Source: Mesotoga prima MesG1.Ag.4.2 (lineage in GTDB: Bacteria > Thermotogota > Thermotogae > Petrotogales > Kosmotogaceae). From it: a stretch of 64,000 nucleotides of DNA. Positions within the stretch are counted from its first letter, which is position 1. Each line of letters begins with the position of its first letter. Both the position numbers and the translations under genes were made by a program. The stretch is taken from the NCBI RefSeq assembly GCF_000147715.2, contig NC_017934.1:2852001-2916000 (forward strand), written 5' to 3'. This document shows, in pieces, positions 25,476-33,255 of this stretch. The notes beneath the pieces were generated by a model. The model was not told the DNA's origin. It did not search any database and saw only the letters and a list, made by a program, of their open reading frames with translations.

Positions 25476-26739
25476 GTCGAAAATCACTCTACTGTACCTC
25501 TTTACTTATGGTAGTATAGTCGTTTCGCTTGGACTGACCGTTTTCTTCGTTCTTAGAAATCTCGAGATGCGCAGAATAGACAATCTCTTAATTTCCTTCC
25601 ACAATGACATTGTCAATACTTACAAATACGCAGGCGAGGAGAACAGACTGTTGACTCTTGCCGGGGATGAAGATCTGGGGTTTGCCATTTACACTGATGA
25701 AGTTCCGATTGCCAGTTTCCGTGCCGAACCGGAGTTTTTCAAGGCAGTAACCGGAAGCGGAACTAAAGGAGATTATCGATTTAGATCTTCATTTGAGATA
25801 ATTGAAGGAAAGGAAGAAAAGTTCGTGACTTTCTACGATTTGGATGAGTCTCAGAAATATCTCAGATTTGTTTTTGTGACGATCGTAATCTTCTCTCTTC
25901 TGACCCTTCTGATTGTCAGCGTAGTCGGAATGGTGTTCACCAGAAAACTAATAAACCCTTTTGAAGAGGCAGGGAATCAGCTTGAGCGAATCAGCAGGAG
26001 TGGTCTGAAGAACTCTCGAGTCGAGCTTAGGAAGACCGGCGAAGAAGTTTCAAAACTTGAACGTGAGATCAACAAATCACTGATCAGAATCGAACAGTTG
26101 ATAGAAGATGCGAAGCAGATGTCATCTAAGATTGCCCACGAGTTGCGTACACCGCTAGCAGTAATGAAAACAAATCTACAACTCTCTCTTACCAAGGATT
26201 TTTCTGAAGATACAATGCGCGAAGCATTGAAATCGACTTTGGGAGAAGTTGATAAACTCATCCGATTGTCTGAAGATTATCTGCTTCTATCCCGCACTGA
26301 GAGCTCACTGCCGATCGAGAAAAATCTCATTAATTTCTCTCAGCTCTTGCTCCAGACGATTGAAAAGATTTTAATGATTCATTCCGATAAAGATCTGGAA
26401 ATCGATATTGCGCCAGATATAGTGATTAGAGGTTCCGGCTACATGCTGGAGCATGTGATCATCAATCTGCTCGACAACGCCTGCAGATACACAACCGACG
26501 GATCAGTAGAGGTCAAACTGATTTCCGATGAACATGGTTCCTTTCTCTCGATTTCGAACATGGGAAAAGCTATCGATTTCGTTCAAAACGAAGAACTCGA
26601 GGAGGCCAAGCAAATTAAGGGGTACGGACTGGGCCTTCGGGTGGTCAGGTCAATCCTCAGGGCGCATGGCTTGAAGCTTGAATACACTCATCTGGATGGA
26701 AAGAATATCTTCGTGATTGATTTTCCCTTCGAAGAGTGA
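25465..26739 (+). CDS. Sensor histidine kinase
   Basis: A 424-residue membrane kinase with spans at about 8-30 and 136-158 flanking a ~100-residue extracytoplasmic domain, then a HAMP-like linker. H225 in SKIAHELRTPLAVMKTNLQ is the phosphorylated His. The N-box (HVIINLLDNACRYT) and G-boxes (GYGLGLRVVRSILRAHG) of the ATP-binding domain are present. The signal it senses is unknown. It pairs with the overlapping response regulator. Confidence 0.95.
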   Translation: MTVKSKITLLYLFTYGSIVVSLGLTVFFVLRNLEMRRIDNLLISFHNDIVNTYKYAGEENRLLTLAGDEDLGFAIYTDEVPIASFRAEPEFFKAVTGSGTKGDYRFRSSFEIIEGKEEKFVTFYDLDESQKYLRFVFVTIVIFSLLTLLIVSVVGMVFTRKLINPFEEAGNQLERISRSGLKNSRVELRKTGEEVSKLEREINKSLIRIEQLIEDAKQMSSKIAHELRTPLAVMKTNLQLSLTKDFSEDTMREALKSTLGEVDKLIRLSEDYLLLSRTESSLPIEKNLINFSQLLLQTIEKILMIHSDKDLEIDIAPDIVIRGSGYMLEHVIINLLDNACRYTTDGSVEVKLISDEHGSFLSISNMGKAIDFVQNEELEEAKQIKGYGLGLRVVRSILRAHGLKLEYTHLDGKNIFVIDFPFEE

Positions 26740-26842
26740 AGATTTAGCCTAAACTTACATTTTGATTGTAGGATTCTGACGTACCGTAGTCGCCTATATG
26801 GATTTCTTAAAAATGCTCATCGAATGGTGTGGGAGGTAGAGA

Positions 26843-27991
26843 ATGAAGCTTAACGATTTCAAACTGGAAGTCTACTTTGGAAAGCATGAGTTTAGTGCGC
26901 CTTATCTTCTTGCACAGTCGGACTGCGAAGCCATGACAATTAAAGAATTGCTGCAAATGGCGGGGGACAGCTCGTCCGAGTTTCTCGATACATGGCTTGG
27001 ATACACTGAAGTTTCGGGCAATCCGATATTGAGAAAGGAGATCTCCCGCCTGTACTCGACTGTTGGAGAAGAGGATGTTCTTGTTCATTCCGGGGCGGAA
27101 GAGGCTATCTTCAACTTCATGAATGTTTTTCTTCAGAAAGGCGACCATGTGATCTGCCAGTTTCCGGTTTATCAGTCACTGTACGAAGTTGCCAACGCAA
27201 TAGGATGTGAAATAACCCGCTGGGAACTGAGAAGAAGTGGGGAAGAATGGAGCTTTAATGTAGATGAACTGAAGGATCTTGTTCGTCCAGAAACTAAACT
27301 GGTTGTGATAAACAATCCTAATAACCCGACCGGATACCTTGTGCCTAACAGAGACCTGATGAAGATCGCTTCCTTTACCGAAGAAAGGGGGATTTTCGTT
27401 TTTTCCGACGAGGTCTACAGAGGGCTTGAGCTTGATCAATCTGTAGAAAAGCAGAAGTCCTTTGCAGACATTTCCGACAACTCTCTTGCACTGGGTGTGA
27501 TGTCAAAATCTTACGGATTGGCCGGCTTGAGAATCGGCTGGGTTGTATCTCACAACAAAAGCGTCCTGGAATCAATGACAAGATTCAAACACTACACTAC
27601 GATCTGCAACAGCGCGCCCTCGGAGTATCTTGCCTGGAAGGCGCTGTGTGTAGGAGACAAGATCCTGAAAAGGAACAGAGCGATAGTCGTCCAGAACTGG
27701 GATCGGGCTGCGCCCTTCTTTGAGAAGCACTCGTCGGTATTCAGAGTTTCGAGGCCAAAGGCAGGGCCCATAGCTTTTGTACAGTTCGTTGGAGGGGACG
27801 TCGAAGACTTCTGCTCGGTGGTCCTGGAAAGCGCGGGAATTCTACTTCTTCCCGGATCGATGTACGATTACGAAGGTGGCTTCTTCAGAATGGGATTGGG
27901 CCGAAAGAGCTTCGCTGAAGGTTTGGACCGGCTGGATGAGTTTCTGGATTCATCCAATACTATGATTACTCTTTGCGACGACTCACTGTAG
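26843..27991 (+). CDS. PLP-dependent aminotransferase, class I/II
   Basis: A 382-residue fold-type I enzyme. The active-site lysine lies in MSKSYGLAGLRIGW, NNPNNPTGYLV holds the carboxylate- and PLP-binding Asn, and FVFSDEVYRGL carries the PLP ring Asp. It most resembles aspartate/aromatic-type or MocR-related transaminases but its substrate cannot be read. Starts at ATG 26843, about 100 bp after the kinase, in the same direction. Confidence 0.9.
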   Translation: MKLNDFKLEVYFGKHEFSAPYLLAQSDCEAMTIKELLQMAGDSSSEFLDTWLGYTEVSGNPILRKEISRLYSTVGEEDVLVHSGAEEAIFNFMNVFLQKGDHVICQFPVYQSLYEVANAIGCEITRWELRRSGEEWSFNVDELKDLVRPETKLVVINNPNNPTGYLVPNRDLMKIASFTEERGIFVFSDEVYRGLELDQSVEKQKSFADISDNSLALGVMSKSYGLAGLRIGWVVSHNKSVLESMTRFKHYTTICNSAPSEYLAWKALCVGDKILKRNRAIVVQNWDRAAPFFEKHSSVFRVSRPKAGPIAFVQFVGGDVEDFCSVVLESAGILLLPGSMYDYEGGFFRMGLGRKSFAEGLDRLDEFLDSSNTMITLCDDSL

Positions 27992-28085
27992 TTGATATGT
28001 GAATAATAGATTCAGATCGACAAAACCAAAGGGATTGCAGATTCCCGGGTGAGATTCCTTAACCTGCCGTCAACAGCAAGACCGG

Positions 28086-28114
28086 TTGACTTTAACAATT
28101 TCTCGTGGTAGAAT
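28086..28114 (+). promoter_or_regulatory. Strong promoter facing a terminator
   Basis: TTGACT (28086-28091), 17-bp spacer, TAGAAT (28109-28114). Predicted start is near 28121, immediately before the hairpin at 28124. Confidence 0.75.
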
Positions 28115-28123
28115 TTTTATTGA

Positions 28124-28149
28124 AGACGCTTTCAGAGCGTCTTTTTTTC
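28124..28149 (+). terminator. Terminator immediately downstream of the promoter at 28086
   Basis: AGACGCT (28124-28130), loop TTCAG, AGCGTCT (28136-28142), then a run of T. The transcript would be only about 28 nt. It may instead terminate readthrough from the aminotransferase gene at 27991. Confidence 0.85.
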
Positions 28150-28300
28150 TTTCCTCTATGATTCTAAAAGAAACTCTGATCGCCCAACGGAGCGAGAGAC
28201 TCTTAGTGTCGTCCAGCCGTTCTTGCGCTTGGAACCGATGTCCCTATGCTCCTCTCGGAGAACGGTGAACCGAGAACTGATTACCCGTTCTTCCAACTTT

Positions 28301-28332
28301 GCAACTTGGATCTTGGAACTGACAACTGTTCT
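28301..28332 (+). repeat. Dispersed repeat shared with 9871-9902
   Basis: Contains ATCTTGGAAC and CAACTGTTCT at the same spacing as the segment near 9.9 kb. Confidence 0.5.
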
Positions 28333-28539
28333 AATAGCCGTGGTTGGTTGGAGCTTAAGGAAGAGAAGACAGCAATCACCCGGCGAAAAATATCAACTTG
28401 TTTGAACCAACTCAATTTGCCATCCTGATGTGCTCTTGATCAGGATCTGGTCTTTGATCTTATCGGTGAACGGGTACATGATCTGGGGCTGTCAACGGAG
28501 TGTCGCTTCTAACAGCGCACAGCGGCTCTCAATACCGAG

Positions 28540-28560
28540 ATGCTGAATCAAGTTCAGCAT
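28540..28560. repeat. REP-like hairpin, copy 3
   Basis: ATGCTGAA, loop TCAAG, TTCAGCAT, then GAC. Same 8-5-8 plan and GAC tail as the copies at 9625 and 9999, with base pairs changed on both sides of the stem. Confidence 0.85.
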
Positions 28561-28925
28561 GACGAATAGGGACGCTTCCAGAATTTCTTAATACTGTCAT
28601 CCGATGATGCCTCTGCACGGGATCTCGCTCCAAAATCCCGCGCTTGTTTTGAGCATCTTGGAGTGCAAATGCCTCTTCCCGAGATTCACTCTTCACGATA
28701 TTTGGTCAGTAATCCATATGTATGTTCCTGCCAGCAACCAAGAACGGGCATCGAACAACCTTTCTTGTGGAGCTATTTCAGATCGTCGCCTTTTCTCGCA
28801 GACAAAGACTAACACCTTCCTCGCTGCATGGCCCTCCTCACGTAATGGAGTACTCAAAATCATCAAAAACAAGCTCGCGTAAGAACCAGTATATTGGCGG
28901 CATTTAACTCGCTGACTTATGTGCA

Positions 28926-29165
28926 ATGAAAAGCTCGCAACGGGATAAGTTGGAAGAGAATGAGAAACGGACTGGAGAGAATGTACTGGATCATTTCTCT
29001 TTTGATATGAGTGATTTCTCCAAGAGAAGTGAACTGACTGGCAAACAACGTGAAATCCTTTCGAAGCTAAAGGGTGAGGCACTTCCAGCTTGCTTCGAAA
29101 TCCGGCCAAAAATCTGCAAACATGCTCACAATTTTCACAAGATCTATAACCTCTCAAGATATTGA
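28926..29165 (+). CDS. Unrecognised small open frame, doubtful gene
   Basis: A 79-residue open frame, rich in Lys and Glu at the N-terminus, ending KIYNLSRY. The ATG has no ribosome binding site and no neighbour relation is clear. It lies just upstream of the RiPP promoter and could be a remnant of a longer gene or chance. Confidence 0.2.
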   Translation: MKSSQRDKLEENEKRTGENVLDHFSFDMSDFSKRSELTGKQREILSKLKGEALPACFEIRPKICKHAHNFHKIYNLSRY

Positions 29166-29243
29166 GCTCATTCGTAGTGTTCAGCACATGATATTGCATA
29201 ATGTAACACTAATGTAGTTTATAGTCATAATATAAGTCAAGTA

Positions 29244-29252
29244 TGCTACAAT
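29244..29252 (+). promoter_or_regulatory. Extended -10 promoter of the RiPP operon
   Basis: TG-C-TACAAT at 29244-29252 fits an extended -10 element, which can work without a good -35. Transcription would start near 29259, about 115 nt before the first precursor gene and just upstream of the operator-like repeat. Confidence 0.5.
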
Positions 29253-29269
29253 ATAAAGTGGATTCTGCA

Positions 29270-29287
29270 AACATGTTAAACATGTTA
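29270..29287 (+). promoter_or_regulatory. Tandem AACATGTTA operator-like repeat
   Basis: AACATGTTA occurs twice without a gap (29270-29278 and 29279-29287), and AACATGTT is itself a palindrome. It sits about 10-30 nt after the predicted transcription start, where a repressor could act. Confidence 0.55.
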
Positions 29288-29374
29288 AACCGCAATTGGT
29301 TGGACAGGGCAAATTCGTGCTTTGTGTACATTGTGGAAGGAGTTTGTTATTGACAAAGAAATGGAGGTGTTAGG

Positions 29375-29473
29375 ATGCTCAGTGGGTACTATGAGATCAG
29401 TACTGACTTAGTGAACCTGTCTTTGTGCTCTTTTTGTGAGAGCGCGATTGTCATTTGTGGAATAATTTGGTAG
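29375..29473 (+). CDS. Putative RiPP precursor peptide 1 (32 residues)
   Basis: ATG at 29375 with GGAGGTG at 29363-29369 (spacing 5-6), stop TAG at 29471. The 32-residue product starts MLSGYYEIS and ends CSFCESAIVICGIIW, with cysteines at 18, 21 and 28. Aligned without gaps to the next peptide, 19 of 32 residues are identical, concentrated in residues 1-6 (ML-GYY), 18-21 (CSFC) and 24-30 (AIVICGI) plus the final Trp. The conserved front is probably the leader and the Cys-rich end the core. The next gene but one encodes a radical SAM/SPASM enzyme with a PqqD-like N-terminus, the usual maturase arrangement. It is too short for standard gene callers. Confidence 0.85.
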   Translation: MLSGYYEISTDLVNLSLCSFCESAIVICGIIW

Positions 29474-29526
29474 CTGCATCTAGCAGACCATAAGTGTTCT
29501 GATTGTTCTGATAAAGGAGTGGTTTT

Positions 29527-29625
29527 ATGCTTTTGGGATATTACATGTTGTCAAGTGATTTTCCTGAAATTGTCTCTTGCAGCTTCTGTCGAGATGCTAT
29601 TGTCATCTGCGGAATAACGTGGTAA
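29527..29625 (+). CDS. Putative RiPP precursor peptide 2 (32 residues)
   Basis: ATG at 29527 with AAAGGAG at 29513-29519 (spacing 7), stop TAA at 29623. It is a diverged copy of precursor 1 with the same length and the same Cys positions (18, 21, 28), ending CSFCRDAIVICGITW. Variation lies at residues 3, 7-8, 10, 12-17, 22-23 and 31, so the core motif is under constraint and the middle of the leader is not. Two substitutions in the core (ES to RD at 22-23, I to T at 31) suggest a paired product as in two-peptide systems, or simply duplication. It lies 53 bp after precursor 1 and 77 bp before the maturase. Confidence 0.85.
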   Translation: MLLGYYMLSSDFPEIVSCSFCRDAIVICGITW

Positions 29626-29702
29626 TTTGTTGATATTGCTATCTGCCCTGTCCATTTTGGCAATTGTCCAGTTTAGTTAGGTCAAACCAAGGAGGTAGGA
29701 GC

Positions 29703-31118
29703 ATGAGTTTACAAGAAGGCTTTCCATTTCGTTCTCCAGGAATTGACTTGATAAAAACTAACAAAGGCGGAATACTGAAGTTCATTGGAAAAACTGTTGC
29801 ACTTTATGTTACACAAACCGACGCTATCTTCCTTTCATTATGTGATGGCACTAGAAGTATGAGCAAAATCGCCATCCTCTTGTCTGAGCTTTACAAAGTA
29901 GATTCTAGAACAATTCTAAATGATATAACAAGGCTTGCAGAAAAACTGCATGAATTGCATGTCCTTGTTATGCTGCCTATGGCTTTAGAGAAGAGGCTAT
30001 CAACTATGGAGGATTGGCATGAATTTGTTTTCATTCCTGCAGATGAAAGTTGTCCAGTTGTTCCTGCAAGGATAAGCAGCATAGGCTTTGCATTAACCAA
30101 TTACTGTCCTTACAATTGCGAATATTGTTATGGAGCTTTTGGAAGCGAAAACGAAGCTTTCTACCTTCCTACGGCGAAGGTAATATCGATCATTGAAGAT
30201 GCTAGAAAACTCGGAAAGGTAGAGTATGTAAGTTTGGGAGGCGGTGATCCGATTGCCCATTCAGGGTTATCAGAAATAGTAAGTTATCTTGAAAGTTGCC
30301 GAATAACCTATGAGCTCTCTACCAAGGGATTGTTACTGAGCAAGAAGAAAGTTGATGAGCTTGTTGTTGCTGGTATTAGGAACATTCAGATAAGTATTGA
30401 CGCGTGGCATCCTGAGGTGTGGTCGGAAATTGTTGGATTACCTAAACACGCCTTCAATAGCGCAATTGAATCGTTCATATACTGCAAGAGTGCAAATGTC
30501 TCTACACGAGCAAGAATAACTCTATCAAGGCGGAATCTGGAAGAGTTGCCATATTTATTAGAAAACCTCCCATTTTTGGGAGTAAGCGAGATTAGAATAG
30601 TGACTCTGATGCCTTCTGGAAGAGCCAGAATCAATGAGATCCCTAACAGAGATCAGATTGAAAGTGCATTGGAGGTTGTGGAAGCGTTCAGATCAAAGTA
30701 TGGCAATAAGCCAGAGATTGTCTTTGGGGTGCACAGATATACTAGTTCACTCAGTTGTGGTGGTGCTAAACTCGCAATGCAGATTGGTGCAGATGGGGAG
30801 GTTCTACTGTGCGATGTTGTAGAAGGTCTTGACAGGGCACGTTTCAGTTATGGAAATGTATTCCGTAACTCAATAGAAGAGATTTGGTTCTCTAAACAAG
30901 CTGATGCATTTAGAACGAATCGCGAAATCTCAGAGTGTCTTGATTGTGTAAAGTTTGCTCAATGTAATGGAGGTTGCAGAGCTCTAGCCTTTTCTTACTA
31001 TAATTCGTACGATTCACCAGATCCCCGGTGTTCAAGAATAAGCGGAAAAGAAGGCGATATTTTCGAATGGCCTGTGAAACAACAGCCCGATGGGGGGGGG
31101 GAGAAATATGGAGAATGA
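29703..31118 (+). CDS. Radical SAM/SPASM peptide maturase with PqqD-like N-terminus
   Basis: A 471-residue enzyme that starts at ATG 29703 behind GGAGG (29691-29695). Residues ~1-95 resemble a PqqD/RRE domain that binds precursor leaders. C135-x3-C139-x2-C142 (CPYNCEYC) is the canonical radical SAM cluster motif. The C-terminus has the full SPASM pattern: C-x12-G-x4-C (CGGAKLAMQIGADGEVLLC), then C-x2-C-x5-C-x3-C (CLDCVKFAQCNGGC) and a last Cys (DPRC), binding auxiliary clusters. Enzymes of this type make sactionine or other thioether, ether or C-C crosslinks on Cys-containing peptides. The three Cys of the neighbouring precursors are obvious targets. Confidence 0.93.
   Translation: MSLQEGFPFRSPGIDLIKTNKGGILKFIGKTVALYVTQTDAIFLSLCDGTRSMSKIAILLSELYKVDSRTILNDITRLAEKLHELHVLVMLPMALEKRLSTMEDWHEFVFIPADESCPVVPARISSIGFALTNYCPYNCEYCYGAFGSENEAFYLPTAKVISIIEDARKLGKVEYVSLGGGDPIAHSGLSEIVSYLESCRITYELSTKGLLLSKKKVDELVVAGIRNIQISIDAWHPEVWSEIVGLPKHAFNSAIESFIYCKSANVSTRARITLSRRNLEELPYLLENLPFLGVSEIRIVTLMPSGRARINEIPNRDQIESALEVVEAFRSKYGNKPEIVFGVHRYTSSLSCGGAKLAMQIGADGEVLLCDVVEGLDRARFSYGNVFRNSIEEIWFSKQADAFRTNREISECLDCVKFAQCNGGCRALAFSYYNSYDSPDPRCSRISGKEGDIFEWPVKQQPDGGGEKYGE
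31092..31101 (+). repeat. G10 homopolymer at the maturase/exporter junction
   Basis: Ten G in a row lie inside the last codons of the maturase gene, 6 nt before the exporter's ATG at 31108. Length changes would alter the maturase C-terminus and could fuse the two reading frames. Confidence 0.85.
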
Positions 31119-32832
31119 AAAAAAGACAGTTCGCAGGTTTGTTTTCAAGTTGTTCAAGGTTTACTGGAAACGGGAACTGCTGGCTGCAGTTCTAGTCGGC
31201 GTGATGATTGCACTTGCAGTTGTCTTTCCGCTCTTGATAAGGCTGCTAATAGATGTAGTTATCCCTTCTGGCGACATGGACCTTCTCGTAAAGTACGTTT
31301 TGCTTGTCGTCGGGCTCTGGTTTGGAAGCTTGATATTTACTTATTTTGGCGAGGTGGTTTTTGAAACCACGGCCCTCATGGCAAAATCGGATTTGCGAAA
31401 GCAGTTGCTAGAAAAGATGTTTGTTCTTCCTTTCGACTTTTTCCACAAGAATAAAACCGGCGAGCTCGTATCGAGATTGATATCTGATCTGGAACTTGTA
31501 GGAACTGTTATAGCGCAGGTGTTCCCGATACTGTTATTGGGAGTCGTTCAAATAACGGCGATTCTAGCAATCATGTTTGCTTTTAACTGGAAATTGACTC
31601 TTTTGCCCCTAGGCTTCATCGTGTTTTCCTTTCTTGTGATAATGTTCTTCAATATTATGGTGGAGAAAAGGAGCAAGGTGGAGAGGGAAAAATTCGGCGA
31701 ACTGGCAGGAGTCACAAGTAACATAATCGATAATATGAAACTGATCAGAATCGCTATGCCATTTGCCTGGGTCATGAATTTCTTCGATCGTTTTCAAGGA
31801 GACCATATTTATGCGGGCAAGAGGTTCATAAAGTCAATAAAAATCGCCGGTACACTCAAGACGTCGATAAACGGACTTATTTCCTTTTCACTGCTTGCCT
31901 ATGGTGGTTACCTGGTAATGAAGGGTGAGATTACCGTAGGAATTCTGATGACTTTCTGGGCTTACGTTCAATCATTATTCAACCCTATTCAGCTGCTCAT
32001 GCAGGTGAACATTCTTCTAAGGCAAAGCTGGGGAGGACTCCTAAGAACAATCGAGGTGCTGGAAGCTCCTGAAGAAGAAAGGAGCAACAGTAGTCCTAAG
32101 TTAGAAGATGTACGGAGCATTTCTTTAGAGAACATTGCGTTTGGCTATGGCAACAAGCAAATTCTAAAAGGTCTATCTCTTGAATTGAGGAAAGGGGAAA
32201 TCACGACGCTGGTAGGCGAGAGCGGCGCCGGCAAAACCACTACTCTGAATATTCTTATGGGACTTCAAAAACCCCAGTCGGGAACCATTTACATAAATGG
32301 CGATCCGGTATCGAATTCTGCATTACTCAGACCCTATATAGGCTTTGTGGAGCAGACACCAACTTTATTTGAAAAATGTACTCTCCTGGAAAACATTACC
32401 CTGGGTAGATCGATTTCTAAAGCCAGTTTGGAAAACATCTTCGAAAGAACAAACCTGGACGTATTGCTGAGAAGATTCGAGAATGGACTCGACACATTAG
32501 TTGCAGACATTCAGCTTTCTGGCGGTGAGAGACAGTTGGTCGCGCTGGCCAGAGCACTTGTCTCGAATCCACGACTGCTGATTCTTGATGAGATCACGGC
32601 AAATATCGATTCAAAGACTGAAGAAATAATTCAGAATACTCTTTTGGGTCTGAGATCTGAAGGCATAATCGTGCTGATGGTTGCTCATAGATTATCAACG
32701 GTCCTACTGAGCGACAGAGTGGCGCTAATCAGTAATGGGGTTATTGTTGCAAGTGGAACTCACAACGAGCTGTTGAAGACCAGTTCCGAATACAAAAAGC
32801 TTTACTCGCTTCAGCTGATAAAAGATGAATAG
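31108..32832 (+). CDS. ABC exporter (fused membrane and ATPase domains), probable RiPP exporter
   Basis: A 574-residue half-transporter. The N-terminal ~310 residues contain six membrane spans; the ATPase domain has Walker A GESGAGKTTT (near residue 375), signature LSGGERQLVAL, Walker B LLILDEITANID and H-loop MVAHRLSTV. No C39 peptidase domain is present, so a separate protease must remove the leader, if it is removed. The ATG at 31108 lies within the end of the maturase gene, 11 bp before its stop, so the two are coupled. It would dimerise. Confidence 0.93.
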   Translation: MENEKKTVRRFVFKLFKVYWKRELLAAVLVGVMIALAVVFPLLIRLLIDVVIPSGDMDLLVKYVLLVVGLWFGSLIFTYFGEVVFETTALMAKSDLRKQLLEKMFVLPFDFFHKNKTGELVSRLISDLELVGTVIAQVFPILLLGVVQITAILAIMFAFNWKLTLLPLGFIVFSFLVIMFFNIMVEKRSKVEREKFGELAGVTSNIIDNMKLIRIAMPFAWVMNFFDRFQGDHIYAGKRFIKSIKIAGTLKTSINGLISFSLLAYGGYLVMKGEITVGILMTFWAYVQSLFNPIQLLMQVNILLRQSWGGLLRTIEVLEAPEEERSNSSPKLEDVRSISLENIAFGYGNKQILKGLSLELRKGEITTLVGESGAGKTTTLNILMGLQKPQSGTIYINGDPVSNSALLRPYIGFVEQTPTLFEKCTLLENITLGRSISKASLENIFERTNLDVLLRRFENGLDTLVADIQLSGGERQLVALARALVSNPRLLILDEITANIDSKTEEIIQNTLLGLRSEGIIVLMVAHRLSTVLLSDRVALISNGVIVASGTHNELLKTSSEYKKLYSLQLIKDE

Positions 32833-33255
32833 AAGGATAATTGGTCAAGCACCGCTAGGTGCTTTGTGAAAGCCCCGGACTGAAAGATATCAGGCAGGCT
32901 TCATGGTGTGCGTTTCAAATGAGAAAAGATCGGGATGCGGGTGTAGCGCATGGCTCATGATGCCGCAGGGGAAAGGCATGAATACTGACTTTAACCCCCC
33001 GGACTACTCTTCCTGAAGTCGTCGAAGGCACCATGAAGGCATGGAAGAATCTCGGAACAGAGTCAAGGGAGAAAGATTGTTTCACCTTTTGTCCCCAATA
33101 ACTTATCCTGGCGGCGTTTTTCCACATTACGATCTGATCTATCAAGGACGCACCCTTAAGTATATTTCGAGAATGCTCTTCGTGCTAATTGCAGCTTCAG
33201 ACCCGCGATTTTCCAGTTCGAAGAGAACGAAGACGGGCCATTTAGCCCGTCTACA
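32833..33255. other. Spacer downstream of the RiPP exporter
   Basis: Holds a small hairpin (AAGCACC 32847-32853, loop GCTA, GGTGCTT 32858-32864) without a good T-run, so it is a weak terminator at best. The remainder has no supported gene. Confidence 0.5.
33231..33252 (-). terminator. Probable terminator of the baeRF/beta-barrel operon
   Basis: AGACGGGC and GCCCGTCT pair (8 bp, loop of 6), just after the stop of the - strand gene at 33256. The following sequence on that strand is only moderately T-rich. Confidence 0.6.

Larger units (their letters stand above)
27992..28925. other. Gene-free, repeat-bearing spacer left of the RiPP locus
   Basis: It holds a promoter immediately followed by a terminator (28086-28149), a segment shared with 9871-9902, and a REP-like hairpin at 28540-28560. 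Short open frames in it have no binding sites and are not supported. Confidence 0.7.

Noticed and set aside
32833-33255. Additional precursor or immunity gene after the RiPP exporter
   Set aside because: No open frame there has a ribosome binding site or resembles the precursors.
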